In this document: in pieces, positions 61,320 through 64,000 of the stretch
Position numbering within the stretch: the stretch's first letter is position 1
Layout: each line of letters starts with the position of its first letter
Origin: Viridibacterium sp047600765
Lineage (GTDB): Bacteria > Pseudomonadota > Gammaproteobacteria > Burkholderiales > Rhodocyclaceae
Direction of reading: 5' to 3'
Length of the DNA stretch: 64,000 nt
Assembly (NCBI GenBank): GCA_047600765.1
Contig: JASGKF010000002.1
Location: forward strand, 1,364,001-1,428,000
The notes under the pieces: generated by a model
Seen by the model: the letters and a program-made list of their open reading frames with translations, nothing else
Told to the model about the DNA's origin: nothing
The model's database searches: none
Made by a program: the position numbers and the translations under genes

Positions 61320-61739
61320 GGTCATGACTCCAGAGTGTGGGTATCAACCCCTGAATGTGGGGCGGTACGTCGCTGTGGCGCAGGCGGATGTTCCTGCCTG
61401 GCCAGCCATGTCTCTCGGGAGGGAGTCGTTCTGATCGGACCTGTACTGGTCCTGTAGCGGGACAACATTCCTGCACCAAATGCGATGCAGTGCATACGGT
61501 CCTCTTGATAGTTCTGACGCGTATGCAGCTCCCGGGTTCGATCAGAAATGTCAAAGACTGCAAAACTGGCACTGGCAGGCCTTCGCGATCAAATGTATGC
61601 CACCAGAACAGCAATTTCTGTCAGGTCCTATAGCAATCCCTGTCAGCCCGCACAAATGCTTGTTGCTTAAAGTCTGATCGCTAACGTGTTACCGGTGCCT
61701 AATAAAAACAGAATGCGCCGCTTCAATGGAGTCGAGACG
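61320..61739. other. Divergent intergenic region
   Basis: 420 bases between the 31-residue peptide gene (minus) and the acetylesterase (plus). It is AT-richer towards the right and should hold both promoters. No ORF with coding character, no clear operator and no repeat were found. Confidence 0.4.
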
Positions 61740-63611
61740 ATGAAAAACAGGTTTTTGATGGCCGCCGGCTTGCTGGCGGCATTGGTGCTGAGCGCGTGTG
61801 GTGGCGGAGGCGGCGGTGGTGGAGGTGGTGCCGCAGGGACGGGGGCTTCGTCCTCGGCGGCGGCCAGCAGTGTCGCTTCGAGCAGTGTGGCGTCCAGCAG
61901 CGTCTCGAGCAGCAGTGTTTCCAGCAGCAGCCTGTCTTCCAGCGTTGCCAGCTCGGTGGCTTCCAGCGCTGGTGCCGTGACGGTGCACCTGCTGGGTGAC
62001 TCGACGATGACGACCTACACCGAGGACCGCCGCCCGCAGTATGGCTGGGGCGAGAAGCTCGGTATGTTCTTCAACGGTTCGGTCACCATCAAGAACTGGG
62101 CGGCCGGTGGTCGCAGCTCACGCAGCTTCTATTACGAGACCGGCAAGTGGGATGCCGCCAAGGCGGCCATCAACACGGGTGACTACGTGATCATCCAGTT
62201 CGGCCACAACGACCAGAAGTACGGTACGGACTACAACGAGTACGGGACCTACGCGTACTGCAGTGATGGCACAGGTAACGGCGAAACCTGTACGGGCGCC
62301 ATGGATGCAATCGATTCGACGGGTACCGTTGACAAGGGTCTGCACTCCTATTACCAGTTCCTCAAGAAGTACGTGGCCGAAGTGCGAGCCAAGGGTGGCA
62401 TCCCCATCCTCATGACGCCCATCGTGCGTAACTACTGGGCCAGTGGCGCGATGACGGCCGAAGGTCAGCACAACGTGCCGATCAAGGGCACCGAGACGTT
62501 TGCGCGTGGCGATTACCCGGCAGCGATGAAGGCAATCGCGACGACCTATTCGGTGCCGCTGATCGACATCACGGCAGGCACGAAGACCCTGGTCGAAAGC
62601 TACGGTGCAACGGCTGCGGGCACGGATCTGTACTACCCCGACAGCACCCACTTGAATGGCACTTACGCGACCCTGGTGGCGAAGATGGCTGTCGATGGTC
62701 TGAAGTCGCAGAACATCCTCAAGAGCTACATCATCAGCGTGACGTCGCTGCTGGCCAGTCCCTCTACGCTGGCCTGGGGTGACCGTTACGTGGGCGACAC
62801 CTCGTACAAGACACTCAATGTCTCGACTTTCGACCTCAGCCCCGCTAGCGGTACGGTGACGTTGACGGCGCCCAGCGGTTACAAGCTATCGCTGGACAAG
62901 ACGACCTGGACGAGCACGCTGGATGTGGCCTACACCAATGGCGCTTTCACCAAGACGGTGTATGTGCAGTTCGCGCCCACGGCGGCACAGGCCTACAACG
63001 GCAACCTGACCGTGGTCATCACGGGCGGGGCTTCGCTGGGTTCTGTGGCGCTTAGTGGCACAGGTATCGCGGTGCCGTCGGGCGTGTCGACTTACGCCTT
63101 GTGGAAGATGAACGACAACGCCTTGACGGCGACAAGCGCCGGGTTGGTGACAGGCGCTGACGTTGTGGTCAGCAACCTCACGGCGGGTGCGGTCAAGGCC
63201 CTGGCGGTGGACGGCACCACGGTGAACGTCAATCGCTATAACTCCACGACCAGCACGGCGCACGATGCAACCAAGTATCTTCAGTTCACCGTTACGGCGC
63301 CGTCTTCGGGCAGCTTCTCGATCAACACCATTTCGGCCTGGTTGGCGACCAGCGGCGGCTCGAATACGCGTGCCGATATCGAGTACTCCCTGAACGCTGA
63401 CTTCTCAGGTTCGGTGCGCCTTAATGCCGCTGATCTGACCTTCACGAACGACGTGATGGCCAAGACCGAGTACGCATCTCTGGCGATCAACGTACCGGCC
63501 AACGGCAAGCTCTACCTGCGCTTCTTCCCGTGGTACAGCTCGGTATCAACCGGCAAGTACCTCGCTGTCAGCGACGTGAAGATCTCGGGCATCGTCACGA
63601 CGAGCCCCTGA
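61740..63611 (+). CDS. Rhamnogalacturonan acetylesterase-like SGNH lipoprotein
   Basis: A 623-residue lipoprotein. Lipobox LVLSAC is followed by a run of ten glycines, a serine-rich linker (about 30-75) and an SGNH/GDSL esterase. Catalytic blocks are HLLGDSTMTTY (Ser), NWAAGGRSSRSF (Gly), IIQFGHNDQKYG (Asn) and YYPDSTHLNGTY (Asp and His). About residues 335-455 form an Ig-like or choice-of-anchor-type module, and the last 165 residues a beta-sandwich of carbohydrate-binding appearance. It removes acetyl groups from pectin side chains, helping the pectate lyases. The start at 61740 precedes the signal peptide. Confidence 0.88.
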   Translation: MKNRFLMAAGLLAALVLSACGGGGGGGGGGAAGTGASSSAAASSVASSSVASSSVSSSSVSSSSLSSSVASSVASSAGAVTVHLLGDSTMTTYTEDRRPQYGWGEKLGMFFNGSVTIKNWAAGGRSSRSFYYETGKWDAAKAAINTGDYVIIQFGHNDQKYGTDYNEYGTYAYCSDGTGNGETCTGAMDAIDSTGTVDKGLHSYYQFLKKYVAEVRAKGGIPILMTPIVRNYWASGAMTAEGQHNVPIKGTETFARGDYPAAMKAIATTYSVPLIDITAGTKTLVESYGATAAGTDLYYPDSTHLNGTYATLVAKMAVDGLKSQNILKSYIISVTSLLASPSTLAWGDRYVGDTSYKTLNVSTFDLSPASGTVTLTAPSGYKLSLDKTTWTSTLDVAYTNGAFTKTVYVQFAPTAAQAYNGNLTVVITGGASLGSVALSGTGIAVPSGVSTYALWKMNDNALTATSAGLVTGADVVVSNLTAGAVKALAVDGTTVNVNRYNSTTSTAHDATKYLQFTVTAPSSGSFSINTISAWLATSGGSNTRADIEYSLNADFSGSVRLNAADLTFTNDVMAKTEYASLAINVPANGKLYLRFFPWYSSVSTGKYLAVSDVKISGIVTTSP

Positions 63612-63688
63612 CCAGACATGGCGCTCCGTCTGATGGGGCGCCAACCAGGGCACTACGAGTCTGCAGTGCGATTGTTGTTCCTGTTCAA

Positions 63689-63714
63689 AACCGGGCGTGT
63701 GCCCGGTTTTTTTT
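63689..63714 (+). terminator. Intrinsic terminator
   Basis: ACCGGGC-GTGT-GCCCGGTTTTTTTT, about 78 bases after the acetylesterase stop. Confidence 0.92.
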
Positions 63715-63732
63715 GATGTGCAGGGATTGAGC

Positions 63733-64000
63733 TCAGGGTTTGATGAGGGCGTAGCGCTTGAGCAAGGTGCGCATCACGTTGCGCGAGACGCCCAGCAGTT
63801 CGGCGGCGCGAACCTGGTTGTGTCCGCAGAGCTGGAACGCTGTGGTCACCACGGTCGATTCGATGAGGCTGAACAACTCGGGCTCGCCGGTGCCGAGAAG
63901 GCGTTTGATGGACTCCGTCAGCTGGGTTCCGGGCGCTTGCGCGACAGCGGAGGAAGGGGTGTCCGGCGCGCTGATGGACACGAAGCGCAGGTCGCGAGCC
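63733..64000 (-). CDS. Fis-type DNA-binding regulator, C-terminal part (gene cut by window edge)
   Basis: About 89 residues are visible. The C-terminus is a Fis-type helix-turn-helix (ESTVVTTAFQLCGHNQVRAAELLGVSRNVMRTLLKRYAL) as found at the end of NtrC-family sigma54 activators. The frame stays open to the right edge (ARDLRFVSISAP...), so the true start lies outside. A GTG at 63979-63981 could start a stand-alone 82-residue protein, but a linker to an upstream ATPase domain is more likely. Confidence 0.75.
   Translation of the reverse strand, partial: ARDLRFVSISAPDTPSSAVAQAPGTQLTESIKRLLGTGEPELFSLIESTVVTTAFQLCGHNQVRAAELLGVSRNVMRTLLKRYALIKP

Noticed and set aside
60855..61457. 200-codon frame across tRNA-Ser and downstream
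   Set aside because: It runs through the tRNA and two terminators and has no conserved protein character.

Overview
The window reads as the chromosome of a high-G+C betaproteobacterium, most likely a free-living member of the Rhodocyclales. The reasons are the hemP/Fur context, SlyX, RlmJ, MsrPQ and the acs - PAS/exonuclease - CBS/DUF294 - symporter cluster. Several secreted pectin-degrading enzymes, some with long poly-serine linkers, suggest a plant-polymer degrader. The taxonomic placement is inference from gene content only.

Left part (1-16.3 kb): a catecholate siderophore locus. An MFS exporter (minus) diverges from entC-entE-entB-NRPS-entA (plus) across a perfect Fur-box-like palindrome. 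The NRPS is a single C-A-PCP-TE module like EntF, but its adenylation pocket reads as lysine-like rather than serine-like, so an azotochelin-type bis-catechol-lysine product is predicted rather than enterobactin. A visibly AT-richer island (10.8-13.7 kb: three minus-strand genes plus a small membrane ORF) and two membrane genes separate this from the EntD-type phosphopantetheinyl transferase. That gene diverges from a small ORF and hemP across a second Fur box.

16.4-30.3 kb: a cysteine-free paralog of ribosomal protein S4 with a terminator-like hairpin just before its start and related G-rich repeats on both sides; an AraC/GyrI regulator; the yejABEF peptide ABC transporter diverging from an M20 amidohydrolase; then glutathione peroxidase, a triple PsiF-repeat protein, RlmJ, a 268-bp MITE-like element and a membrane protein with a degenerate Mrr-like domain.

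30.3-45.2 kb: a giant AsmA/DUF748 protein (frameshifted), a small DUF4262/DUF4288 gene array resembling orphan immunity genes, two PL1 pectate lyases and one PL10 pectate lyase (frameshifted), SlyX, PilZ, bacteriohemerythrin, an orphan ParA, and a solute-binding protein overlapping a GGDEF diguanylate cyclase.

45.4-64 kb: a compact phosphorelay (membrane PilJ-PAS-HPt-CheA-like kinase, frameshifted; CheY; CheX), YceI, a second AraC/GyrI regulator, msrPQ, an ECF sigma/anti-sigma pair, the acetate cluster (acs, PAS-DnaQ exonuclease, CBS-DUF294, SSF symporter with frameshift), tRNA-Ser(GGA), a 31-residue membrane peptide, a rhamnogalacturonan acetylesterase lipoprotein and the 3' end of a Fis-type regulator gene.

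Four otherwise intact genes are each broken in a way that one extra base would explain. That pattern suggests uncorrected sequencing error at least as much as gene decay.
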